A stretch of DNA of 64,000 nt, taken from positions 327,373-391,372 of the forward strand of contig NZ_LWBS01000109.1 in assembly GCF_001652265.1 (NCBI RefSeq). Reading direction: 5' to 3'. This stretch comes from Rhizobium leguminosarum. GTDB lineage: Bacteria; Pseudomonadota; Alphaproteobacteria; Rhizobiales; Rhizobiaceae. Below are positions 16,060 to 24,072 of the stretch, piece by piece. The translations under genes and the position numbers were made by a program. Every line of letters starts with the position of its first letter. The stretch's first letter is position 1. The notes below the pieces were generated by a model. It made no database searches and was not told where the DNA came from. It saw nothing but the letters and a program-made list of their open reading frames with translations.

Positions 16060-17777
16060 CAGTCTTTTCCTTCGAGTGGTTCTGCCGCTTTCTCTCTCGG
16101 AATGACGTAGACTTTCAAGGGCAGGGCCCGGCCGCGCACACTGATTTCACGGCTTTCGATGCCGGCGAGATCAGCACCCGAAAGGCTCGCCACCGGTTCG
16201 GAGATGACGATCGCCGCCTCGAACTCCTTGGCAGCGCTTTCCAACCGGCTCGCAACATTGACGGTATCGCCGATCGCCGTCATGTTGCGCACCCGGCCGT
16301 ATCCCATCGTGCCGACGACGGCGGGACCGGTATGAATGCCGATCGCGATGCGCAGCGGCAGTGCCAGTTCGTCGGCGAGCTCTGCGGCGAGTTTCTCGAT
16401 CTCGGTAACGATCGCTGCTGCCGCGGCGAGCGCCTGGCGGCAGGCTTCCTCCGGCGTGGTATTGAGTCCGAAGAGCGCCATGGCGCCGTCGCCGATGAAT
16501 TTGTCGAGCCGTCCGCCCGCCTGCTCCACCGCCTTGCCGATGATGGCGAAATAGCGGTTCAGCAGGAAGACGACATCGAAGGGCAGGCGGGTTTCCGTCA
16601 GCGTGGTGAAATGGCGGATATCGACGAAGAGCACGGCGATCTCGCGCTCGCGGCCGGGGCTCGTTTCCTGGCTGTTGGCAGGAAGGGCTGCCTCGGTCGC
16701 CGGCACGAGAAGCGGCGCGACCGCAATGTCGCGGTTCGGACGAAGCTGGCAGGCGAGCCGGACATCCGGGCCGGCATTGATGCGTCTTAGCGTCGTCTGT
16801 TCCATCTTGTCGGGGGCAGGCAGGCTGTCGTAATCGCCAAGGATCTGCACGCGGCAGGTAGAGCACTGGCCCTTGCCGCCGCAAACGGAATAATGCGGCA
16901 GGCCGCCGAGCCGGCTTGCTTCCAGCACCGAGAAACCGCGCGGCACGCGGATCACCTCGCCGCCCGGATAATTCACGGCGACCTGGTCAAGCCGCTCCTT
17001 CAGCTTGCGCCGGGCGCGAGCAGCGACGACGATGAGCAGAGAGGCCGAGAAGGCGCCGTAGAGCCCGGCGCGGATCATGGCGACCTGACGGTGAACTTCC
17101 GGGTTAGAGGCGTAACGGGTGTTGATGCCCTCCTTGTAGGCGCTGATGGTCATTGCCTGCTGGTAGGAGGGATCGGCGAGCGTCCGGCCCATTTCGACGA
17201 AGCCGAGCAGCGAGAGCACCGGCACGAGGATCGCAAGCGCCAGCAGCAGCGGCGCAAAGTCCGGATACCAGGAGCGGTAGCGCAGCCAGAAATGGATGCC
17301 GATGCAGCCGTGGATCCAGACGGCGACGACACCGAACACCTGCCGCACGCCGTTTGTCGGGTTCCTGATCCAGAGCGTACTGACGACCGTCTCGTAGTCA
17401 TCGATGTAGCCGTAGAACTCGTGGGCGATGCGCGTGCCGATGACATGATCCATAAGCAGCAGCGGGATCAGCAAGCCGAGCACGATCTGCGCCATTTCCC
17501 CCTTCGGCATGACGAGGCTGCGGCGCATGTAGATGGCGCGCAGCACCAGCGCGATATGGGTGAGAACCGACGAATAGAAGATGGCGGTCCCCAAAGGATT
17601 GCGCCAGATCGCCAGGAAGAAGTGGCCGGCTTTATCGGCGGCGGTGACCGAAATCAGGCCAATCGCATGGTTCGACAAATGCAAGAGGACGAAGATGAAA
17701 ATGACGAGGCCGGAACCGAGCCTCGCCCTTCTGATCGTACGCTCCGAAAAAATCCCTGTGGCCGAGACCGTCGTCAT
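16059..17777 (-). CDS. cyaC: Membrane adenylate cyclase with diheme-type anchor and [2Fe-2S] domain (CyaC type)
   Basis: 572 residues in three parts. Residues 20-255 form about six membrane helices with His33, His74, His111, His119, His156 and His162, resembling the diheme-B anchor of succinate dehydrogenase. Residues about 270-355 are a plant-type ferredoxin domain with Cys299, Cys305, Cys308 and Cys343. Residues about 378-560 are a class III cyclase with metal-binding Asp386 (LFVDIRHF) and Asp430 (FIGDGAMALFG) and the loop GIHTGPAVVG. The Sinorhizobium meliloti enzyme CyaC is known as a redox- and quinone-responsive adenylate cyclase with a diheme anchor; this gene matches that layout. It should make cAMP according to the quinone pool. 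It is co-transcribed with the FkbM gene. Confidence 0.87.
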   Translation of the reverse strand: MTTVSATGIFSERTIRRARLGSGLVIFIFVLLHLSNHAIGLISVTAADKAGHFFLAIWRNPLGTAIFYSSVLTHIALVLRAIYMRRSLVMPKGEMAQIVLGLLIPLLLMDHVIGTRIAHEFYGYIDDYETVVSTLWIRNPTNGVRQVFGVVAVWIHGCIGIHFWLRYRSWYPDFAPLLLALAILVPVLSLLGFVEMGRTLADPSYQQAMTISAYKEGINTRYASNPEVHRQVAMIRAGLYGAFSASLLIVVAARARRKLKERLDQVAVNYPGGEVIRVPRGFSVLEASRLGGLPHYSVCGGKGQCSTCRVQILGDYDSLPAPDKMEQTTLRRINAGPDVRLACQLRPNRDIAVAPLLVPATEAALPANSQETSPGREREIAVLFVDIRHFTTLTETRLPFDVVFLLNRYFAIIGKAVEQAGGRLDKFIGDGAMALFGLNTTPEEACRQALAAAAAIVTEIEKLAAELADELALPLRIAIGIHTGPAVVGTMGYGRVRNMTAIGDTVNVASRLESAAKEFEAAIVISEPVASLSGADLAGIESREISVRGRALPLKVYVIPREKAAEPLEGKD

Positions 17778-17960
17778 TCATTCCCGTTCTTGTCGATGTA
17801 ACCGCAGGCCCATAGAGATTGAGAAAGAGGCGGAATTGCTTCGATCGCGATCACATTCCATATGCTTATGCGCAAGTTTTAATGAAGGGGACAATAGCGG
17901 AATTTTCGTCGTAGGCATGAGTGCCCGTTGTAAACAGTATGTCTTACCTGAGGTGTCCCA

Positions 17961-19049
17961 ATGCGGGTGGCTTTTTACGCGCCGATGAAATCGCCGAACC
18001 ATCCGGTGCCGTCAGGCGACCGGCTGATGGCGCGGCTGTTGATCCGGGCGCTGGAACTGGGCGGGCATCAGGTCGACGTCGTTTCCGAATTCCGCACCTA
18101 TTCCTCGACACCGGAGGCGGCAGCGGCGCTCGAACCCGCCATCCGAGCCGAGCTGGAGCGGCTGCGGCTGACATGGAAATCCGATCCGCGATCGGAACTC
18201 TGGTTCTGCTATCACCCCTATTATAAATCGCCCGATCCCTTCGGGCCGGCGATATCAGCCGAATTTGCCATTCCCTATGTCACCGCCGAAGCCTCCTATG
18301 CGGCAAAACGCGACCGGACCGGCTGGGCAGCTTCACAGAAGCGGGTGGGCGAGGCGATCATGCAGGCGGCGGTCAATATCAGCTTCACCGAACGCGACCA
18401 GGCCGGGCTTGCAGCCGCATTTCCGCAGGCGCGGCTTGCCGGGCTGAAACCCTTCATCGACACGGCGCTGTTCGAGAAGGTGTCGCCGGCGTCCGATCCG
18501 CACCGGTTGATGACGGTCGCGATGATGCGGGCCGGCGACAAGATGGACAGTTATGTCATGCTCGCAAAAGCATTGCGGCTGATCGAAGACCGGCCCTGGA
18601 CGCTTGCCGTCATCGGCGATGGTCCGATGCGCCAAGAGGTGCAGGGTCTGTTTGCCTGCCTTGCCGGCCGCATCGAATGGCTGGGCGAGCGGAATGCCGT
18701 CGAGATCGCCGAACTGCTCGGGCGCGGCGGCCTTTATGTCTGGCCCGGTTGCGGCGAGGCCTATGGCCTTGCCTATCTGGAAGCCCAGGCCGCCGGCCTG
18801 CCCGTCGTCGCGCAGAAAACGGCAGGCGTGCCAGCAGTGGTCGAGGCTGGGGTGACCGGCCTGCTGACGCCGGATGGCGATGTCTCCGCCTATGCCGAGG
18901 CCGTGGCTGCCCTGCTTGACGACAGGCAAAAGCGCGACGCCATGGGGCAGGCGGCGCGGCGCTTCGTGCTTGGGCAACGTTCGCTTGTGATGGCGGCGCA
19001 GCTATTGAACGGAATTTTGCGGGACAATGCAGGAATAGGAGTGACGTGA
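17961..19049 (+). CDS. Glycosyltransferase family 4 protein
   Basis: 362 residues starting MRVAFYAPMKSPNHPVPSGD, the usual N-terminal strand of a GT-B glycosyltransferase. The C-terminal donor-binding domain has LYVWPGCGEAYGLAYLEAQA, with the E-x7-E motif typical of GT4 enzymes, and GLPVVAQKTAGVPAVV. GT4 retaining transferases build lipopolysaccharide, exopolysaccharide or glycolipids at the cytosolic face of the membrane. Donor and acceptor are unknown. The next gene, a polysaccharide-deacetylase-like protein, overlaps its stop codon, so the two act in one pathway. Confidence 0.9.
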   Translation: MRVAFYAPMKSPNHPVPSGDRLMARLLIRALELGGHQVDVVSEFRTYSSTPEAAAALEPAIRAELERLRLTWKSDPRSELWFCYHPYYKSPDPFGPAISAEFAIPYVTAEASYAAKRDRTGWAASQKRVGEAIMQAAVNISFTERDQAGLAAAFPQARLAGLKPFIDTALFEKVSPASDPHRLMTVAMMRAGDKMDSYVMLAKALRLIEDRPWTLAVIGDGPMRQEVQGLFACLAGRIEWLGERNAVEIAELLGRGGLYVWPGCGEAYGLAYLEAQAAGLPVVAQKTAGVPAVVEAGVTGLLTPDGDVSAYAEAVAALLDDRQKRDAMGQAARRFVLGQRSLVMAAQLLNGILRDNAGIGVT

Positions 19050-19810
19050 TGACCGACAGGATGGCGGCCTGGGACCCTCTGCGCCGCGAGCTTGACCGCT
19101 GGCATGCTGCCGGCCGCGTGGCGCGGTTCTGGCTGCGGGATGACGATGCTGTCGAGCCGACCCTGGCGCTGGAGATGCTGATGGCGCTGGCTGGCGAAAG
19201 CCGGGTTCCGCTGACACTCGCTGTCATTCCTGGCCTGACCGGCGAGGCCTTGGCCGCACGCCTGGGGGAGGAAACAGCCGTCACGGTTGCGGTGCACGGC
19301 TGGTCTCATACAAACCATGCGGGGCCGGAGGCGAAGAAGCAGGAACTCGGCGGCGAGCGGCCGGCGGAGGTCGTGCTCGACGAGTTGGGTGAGGGGTTCC
19401 GGCTGCTGCAGCGGCTGCATCCGGCCCGCTTCCTGCCGGTGCTGGTGCCGCCGTGGAACCGGATCGATGCGGCCCTCATCCCGGCGCTGCCCGGTCTCGG
19501 ATTTGCAGCCCTTTCGGTCTACGGGCGGGCAAAGAAGGGCGGTCCGATGCCGCTTCTCAACACCCATGTCGACGTCATCGACTGGCACGGCACGCGCGGC
19601 GGACGAAGTGAGGCGGAATTGGTGACCGAGCTGGTGGCGGAGCTTCGCGACCGGTTTGTCGGCAGCGACGAGCCTATCGGTGTCCTCACCCACCATCTGG
19701 TGCATGACGCGGCCGCATGGGACTTCCTGTCGGCCTTGTTTGCAGTGACGGGCGGGCATCCGGCCGTCCGCTGGTCATCGGCGTCGGAACTGCTAGAGCA
19801 TGTCGCGTAA
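19049..19810 (+). CDS. Polysaccharide deacetylase-like protein
   Basis: 253 residues from the ATG at 19049, which overlaps the glycosyltransferase stop and follows AGGAG by seven bases. The family pattern is visible as FWLRDDDAVEPT (metal-binding Asp pair near residue 30) and VHGWSHTNH (His pair near residue 88), then VLVPPWNRIDAALI. This is the carbohydrate esterase 4-like fold that removes acetyl groups from amino sugars. No clear signal peptide is present, so it may act in the cytosol on a glycan precursor made by the neighbouring glycosyltransferase. The last codons (LLEHVA) and the stop lie in a repeat element starting at about 19794. Confidence 0.83.
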   Translation: MTDRMAAWDPLRRELDRWHAAGRVARFWLRDDDAVEPTLALEMLMALAGESRVPLTLAVIPGLTGEALAARLGEETAVTVAVHGWSHTNHAGPEAKKQELGGERPAEVVLDELGEGFRLLQRLHPARFLPVLVPPWNRIDAALIPALPGLGFAALSVYGRAKKGGPMPLLNTHVDVIDWHGTRGGRSEAELVTELVAELRDRFVGSDEPIGVLTHHLVHDAAAWDFLSALFAVTGGHPAVRWSSASELLEHVA

Positions 19811-19901
19811 AAGTGCGCCGCGGTTTTGCGATAACGACATGCGCGAAAGCAAGACCTAAAGCGCGAGGAGCGAATCTGAAAGATCGCGACGCGCTTTAGG
19901 G
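19794..19901. repeat. Rhizobial intergenic repeat with 11-bp perfect inverted arms
   Basis: The element begins TAGAGCATGTCGCG, inside the deacetylase 3' end, and contains CCTAAAGCGCG at 19855-19865 mirrored by CGCGCTTTAGG at 19890-19900. A partial relative lies at 15145-15189. It fills the gap between the deacetylase and the alpha/beta hydrolase pseudogene. Confidence 0.7.
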
Positions 19902-19917
19902 ACTTAGACATTGCCGA

Positions 19918-20785
19918 TCAGGCGGCGTGAACGCGTCCGAGGAAATCTCGCATGAATGCTACGACGTCATCGAGATGCGTCTCGAGCAGCCAGTGGCCGC
20001 CGCCGAGCAGATGCAATTCCGCATCCGGCAGATCGCGGAGATAGGCTCGCGCCGATTTTTCCGGCATGTAGTGGTCGTTCGGCCCCCAGACGATCAAGGT
20101 CGGGGTCGGCATTCCCGCAAATATTTGCGGTGTTCCGGAAACCAGGTCCGGTTCTCTTTCAATCCGGCGATCAGGTCTATGGCGATTTCCTTGCGCCGCG
20201 GCGTGGTCAGTGACCAATGCAGCTTCCAGAGATCGGGTGGGACGGTATCGGCCAGAGGGGCGGCAGATCGTTAGGGAACTTCTCCTTGAAAACGGCCTCG
20301 CTGACTGCCTCCGCCAGCACCTTCTTCATCTCGGATCTCGGAAGCGTCCATGTCGCCTCGATCTCCGCATACTTCGGCCCGAGGGCATCATCATAGGGGA
20401 TGTCGCCGTTCTGGATGATCAGCGCCACGATGCGCTGGGGTCTTTGATCGCCAACCGCGCACCGATAGGCGACCCGAAGTCGTGGAGGTAGAGGACAAAC
20501 CGGTCGACCTTCATCGCGCTGACGAAGGCCTCCAACCAGGCGGCGTAGGCCATCGAAGCTGTAGTCGAAATCATCAGGCGTGCCGCTGTAGCCCGCACCC
20601 GGGAAATCCGGCGCAATCAGGCGCCAATGGTCGGCAAGGCGCGGCATGAGATTGCGAAATTCATAGGATGAGCAGGGATATCCGTGCGGCAGCAACAAGA
20701 CCGGAGCATCTTCTCGGCCGGCCTCGCGGTAAAAAGTCTCGACGCCTGCAACTGTCATCCAGCGATGTCGGACGAGAGTGGCCAT
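19918..20785 (-). pseudogene. Alpha/beta hydrolase (epoxide-hydrolase-like), multiply frameshifted
   Basis: The start is good (MATLVRHRWMTVAGVETFYR, then HGYPCSSYEFRNLMPRLADH), but the conserved order then jumps between frames. YAAWLEAFVSAMKVDRFVLY and LHDFGSPIGARLA lie in another frame, PQRIVALIIQNGDIPYDDAL is back in the first, LWKLHWSLTTPRRKEIAIDL in a further frame, and TLIVWGPNDHYMPEKSARAY with the catalytic His in GGGHWLLETH in the last. At least four frame changes are needed to restore a ~290-residue hydrolase. One error might be a sequencing fault; this many indicate a decaying gene. Confidence 0.85.
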
Positions 20786-20842
20786 CGGAAAGCTCCTTTG
20801 AATCGTCTTCGTTGCTCAATGACGTCGCCCAGCGCTTCATGT

Positions 20843-21217
20843 TCACCTTCGGTCTTCGTCATACTGCTCGGCGCCTTCCACCGGTCGCAGCCACGGCTCG
20901 CGGCGCTTGATCCACAGTTCGTAGCGCGGCACAAGCGGCGTCGGGGCCTCCGAGAGGATGCCAAGCTTGATTTCCGCCTCTTGGTCGTCGGCGGAAAACA
21001 GGCGCGAACCGCAACCAGTGCAGAAATGCCGACCTTGGAACGCGGCGGTTTGCCCTGAATGTTCGAATTGCCCGGCGGGCCAGATCCCGTAGAAGGTAAA
21101 GGCCGAACCGCTTTCTTGCCTGCAGTCCGTGCAATGACAGATTCCAACGCGTAAGGGTTCGCCCCGGACAGAAATGTGCACCTGCCCGCAGAGACACTTT
21201 CCCGAAAGTACGGTCAT
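20843..21217 (-). CDS. GFA family zinc-binding protein (glutathione-dependent formaldehyde-activating-like)
   Basis: 124 residues from the ATG at 21217 (MTVLSGKCLCGQVHISVRGE); a longer frame upstream adds unconserved residues. Zinc ligands are visible as CLCG, CHCTDCR and CTGCGSRLF, the CENP-V/GFA pattern of cysteines binding two zinc ions. Members are annotated after a Paracoccus protein proposed to speed up glutathione-formaldehyde adduct formation, but most have unknown substrates. It is cytosolic. It lies upstream of the hydrolase pseudogene on the same strand, so the two may once have formed an operon. Confidence 0.88.
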   Translation of the reverse strand: MTVLSGKCLCGQVHISVRGEPLRVGICHCTDCRQESGSAFTFYGIWPAGQFEHSGQTAAFQGRHFCTGCGSRLFSADDQEAEIKLGILSEAPTPLVPRYELWIKRREPWLRPVEGAEQYDEDRR

Positions 21218-21373
21218 AACGGATGCCTGTTTTGTTGATTTTGCGCTGGCGGGAAAACGGTTTGGCCCAGCATCTGTTCCATGGAGACGCCGCAAGTCTG
21301 CTCAGTTCGATGGATAGGCTCTCTGCCGAAGAGCTTCGGACTGGACAAGATGAAGGCGGCCTTCAGCAGCCTG

Positions 21374-22204
21374 CTAGATCACCACGGTCTGGTTGTCGCG
21401 CGCGGCAAAAGATTCGGGGAAGGCGGCCTGCGCTTGCATTTCCATCTGCGCCAGCTGTTCGTCGGTGCGGGAGGGGGCGTGGTGGAAGAGAGCGAAGCGC
21501 TTGGCGCCTGCCATTTTCGCGAGCTCGGTGCCGTGCTGCCAGGTCGAATGGCCGAAGCCCTTGAAACGCTGCATCTCGTCTTCATTGTAGGTGCAGTCGT
21601 AGACGACGAGGTCGGCGTCTTGCATCATCTCCAGCGAAACCGGATCGTAGCTGCCTGGAATGTGCTCGATGTCATAGACGAGAGCGACCGAACGGCCCTG
21701 CCATTCGATGCGGTAGCCGATGGCACCGCCCGGATGGTTCAGCATGAAGGTCTTGATCTCGATGCCCGCATGGGGGGTCAATACCTGACCGGCATGGAAA
21801 TCGCGGAAATTCATCGTCGCCTGGCAGATGTCGGTCTTGACGGGAAACCAGGGCGGGCTGATGAATTGCTCGACCATTTCCCGCGTGCTCATCTTGCCAT
21901 CGAGATGGCCGGACCAGATGTTGACGTTGATCGAGGGGTAATAGATCGCCTTGAAGAAGGGCAGGCCGATGATGTGGTCGTAATGGCAGTGGCTGAAGAA
22001 CAGATCGACGTCGCTGATACTGTCGGCGAGCAGCGAGAGCCCGGCCTCGCGCAGGCCGGAGCCTGCGTCGAAGATCATCCGATGTTCTCCGCAGCGAATT
22101 TCGATGCAGGAAGTGTTACCGCCGTAGCGATCGAACTCGGGGCCTGACACGGGAATACTGCCGCGGACGCCCCAAAATTTTACCTGAAACAGTTCTGTCG
22201 TCAT
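21374..22204 (-). CDS. MBL-fold metallo-hydrolase
   Basis: 276 residues. The metal-binding motif is SHCHYDH (His72, His74, Asp76, His77), preceded by the FWGVRGSIPVSGPEFDRYGG start typical of a bacterial phosphodiesterase-like subgroup, often found near cyclase or two-component genes. Further ligands are FMLNHPGGAIGYRIE and VVYDCTYNEDEM, and a late His in HSTWQHGTELA. Relatives cleave phosphodiesters or cyclic nucleotides, so cAMP/cGMP hydrolysis is possible given several cyclases nearby, but this is inference. It is cytosolic and transcribed alone. Confidence 0.87.
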   Translation of the reverse strand: MTTELFQVKFWGVRGSIPVSGPEFDRYGGNTSCIEIRCGEHRMIFDAGSGLREAGLSLLADSISDVDLFFSHCHYDHIIGLPFFKAIYYPSINVNIWSGHLDGKMSTREMVEQFISPPWFPVKTDICQATMNFRDFHAGQVLTPHAGIEIKTFMLNHPGGAIGYRIEWQGRSVALVYDIEHIPGSYDPVSLEMMQDADLVVYDCTYNEDEMQRFKGFGHSTWQHGTELAKMAGAKRFALFHHAPSRTDEQLAQMEMQAQAAFPESFAARDNQTVVI

Positions 22205-22645
22205 CGTTCTTCAAACCGGCCTTCCCACGTCGCCATCGTAGTCATTGTTCATCCCGATGCGAAGCAGTAGAATTCCACGGGTTTGCCTGCGGCCCCTTTC
22301 ATTCTCCTAACCGCTAGCGGAAGAAGAAGTAGATTTTCCTAAGCAATCGGCTTTCGCTTCGGAAAGCAACCCAGTATGGTTGGTTTTCGGTAAACGGGCT
22401 GCTGAGGTCGGGGACATTTTCCCGTAAGTCATGCCTATTAGATGGTTGCGCGCGATTGAAAAAACAATTGCTGCCCTGTTGAGCCGAAAAATCCAGTTTT
22501 TTGAGCTGTACGAAAGCCGGGAGCCTTCTCCGGGCAAACCAGCATCATATGAGAAAATTCTAATTCCCATTCAGCGAATGCTTCCTTGATTGAGAATGCC
22601 AAAAAGAGATATATCCGACGATACAGAAAATATAAGAGACTCGCC
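22205..22645. other. Long AT-richer intergenic region upstream of the first FCD regulator
   Basis: About 440 bases without a credible gene on either strand. Base composition falls towards the regulator start. It contains the 12-mer listed at 22544-22555 and, near 22590-22640, an A+T-rich run that could hold the promoter. Confidence 0.6.
22544..22555 (+). promoter_or_regulatory. Shared 12-mer, candidate operator of the quinate-cluster GntR regulator(s)
   Basis: ATCATATGAGAA occurs here, about 90 bases before the first regulator gene. It occurs again in the opposite orientation at 26092-26103, between quiC and the transporter operon. An exact 12-base match in the two promoter regions of one gene cluster is the pattern expected of a common operator; that it binds an FCD regulator is inference. 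Confidence 0.5.
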
Positions 22646-23314
22646 ATGTTGCAGCCGGTTATCAACGAGACCATTGCCGAGAGCAGCTACAGGCGCATTC
22701 GGGCCGACATCATTTTTGGTCGGCTGGCGCCAGGACAAAAGTTGAAGCTGGAAAGCCTGAAGGAGTCCTACGAGACCAGCATCAGTACACTTCGAGAAGT
22801 GCTCAATCGGCTGTCATCCGAGGGACTTGTCGTTGCCGAGGGACAAAAAGGTTTCGAAGTGTCTCCAGTGTCCGTTTCGGACCTCAAGGAGACAGCGGCG
22901 CTGAGGCTTCTGCTGGAAACACATGCGCTGGAACAGTCGTTCGTGCATGGCGACGTAGAGTGGGAGGCTCCCCTGGTATCGGCGCATTACAAATTGGCGC
23001 GGATGGAACGGGTGATGGCATCCGGCGACACCAGCAGGGCCGAGGACTGGAAGCGCTACGACTGGGAGTTCCACCAAGCGCTGATATCCGCCTGTGGGTC
23101 GAAACTGCTGATGGAGACGCATTCGGTGATCTTCGACAGATATCTCAGATATCAGATGGTTGCCTTGTCCTATCGAGGCGATGTCGCGGCCAATGAACAT
23201 CAGCAGCTTTTGGATGCGGCATTGCGACGTGACGCGGAGACGGCCAAGCGCGTGCTTGTGCTGCATATCCAGGGCGGGGTCGAACATGCGCTGGCAAGAG
23301 GGACGCTGAAATAG
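22646..23314 (+). CDS. GntR family regulator, FCD subfamily, copy 1
   Basis: 222 residues from the ATG at 22646; the open frame extends upstream without conservation. The N-terminal winged helix reads ESSYRRIRADIIFGRLAPGQ, STLREVLNRLSSEGLVVAEG and QKGFEVSPVS. The C-terminal FCD ligand domain contains EDWKRYDWEFHQALISACGS, with the Asp and His residues that bind metal or acid ligands. FCD regulators usually respond to organic acids, which suits a quinate, shikimate or protocatechuate effector. It is followed by a paralogue 75 bases downstream. Confidence 0.9.
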   Translation: MLQPVINETIAESSYRRIRADIIFGRLAPGQKLKLESLKESYETSISTLREVLNRLSSEGLVVAEGQKGFEVSPVSVSDLKETAALRLLLETHALEQSFVHGDVEWEAPLVSAHYKLARMERVMASGDTSRAEDWKRYDWEFHQALISACGSKLLMETHSVIFDRYLRYQMVALSYRGDVAANEHQQLLDAALRRDAETAKRVLVLHIQGGVEHALARGTLK

Positions 23315-23389
23315 AAATGATCCGGAAGTTTCTCTTCGAGCTTTAGGTCCACCAACACAGATGACATTTCGGCAAAACCAGGAAAAGCC

Positions 23390-24064
23390 ATGCTCAAGCA
23401 AGTCCACGACCCGGCTGAAACAGTAAGCGATGTAGTCTTCCGGCAGATCCGCGAGGATATCATATCCGGGACATTGCCGCCGGGGGCCAAGATCAAGCTG
23501 GAGCAGGCAAAGGAGCGTTACTCCATCGGCATTTCATCGCTGCGCGAAATTCTGAGCCGCCTGACCACGGAAAACCTCGTTGTCGCCGAGGGGCAGCGTG
23601 GCTTTGAAGTCAGCCCTGCGTCGCGCCGCGAACTTCTGGAGCTCGCCGACCTCAGGATCGTTCTTGAAACGCATGCGATCGGCCTTGCCTTTGCCGCGGG
23701 AAATCTTGAATGGGAGGGGCGCATCGTCGCCGCACATCACAGGCTGGCTGCCGCCGAACGCAAGCTCCTTGCGGGCGACGTCTCGCGGACAGTCGACTGG
23801 GTCCGATACGACTGGGAGTTCCATCAGGCGATCGTCTCTGCCTGCAATTCGGCGACGCTGATGGCGACATTGTCGTCTGTCTTCGACCGCTTTCTTCGTT
23901 ACCATATGTTGGCCGAGAGTTTTCGCGGCAAGCCAGTCGTTGATGACCATAGGCTTCTGTTTGAGCTTTCCATTCAGCGCGACGTTGCCGGCGCGACCGA
24001 CGTCGTCAGACGGCACGTTCAAAGCGGCGTCGAACATGTGCTCAAGAGCGGCCGCATTCTCTAA
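23390..24064 (+). CDS. GntR family regulator, FCD subfamily, copy 2
   Basis: 224 residues and clearly a paralogue of the gene before it: SDVVFRQIREDIISGTLPPG, SSLREILSRLTTENLVVAEG, QRGFEVSPAS and WVRYDWEFHQAIVSACNSAT align closely with copy 1. The DNA-binding domain is residues 10-75 and the FCD domain about 85-215. It converges on quiC, whose stop is nine bases away. Two diverged regulators in one catabolic cluster may sense two different intermediates, for example quinate and 3-dehydroshikimate (inference). Confidence 0.9.
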   Translation: MLKQVHDPAETVSDVVFRQIREDIISGTLPPGAKIKLEQAKERYSIGISSLREILSRLTTENLVVAEGQRGFEVSPASRRELLELADLRIVLETHAIGLAFAAGNLEWEGRIVAAHHRLAAAERKLLAGDVSRTVDWVRYDWEFHQAIVSACNSATLMATLSSVFDRFLRYHMLAESFRGKPVVDDHRLLFELSIQRDVAGATDVVRRHVQSGVEHVLKSGRIL

Positions 24065-24072
24065 CCAGGGCC

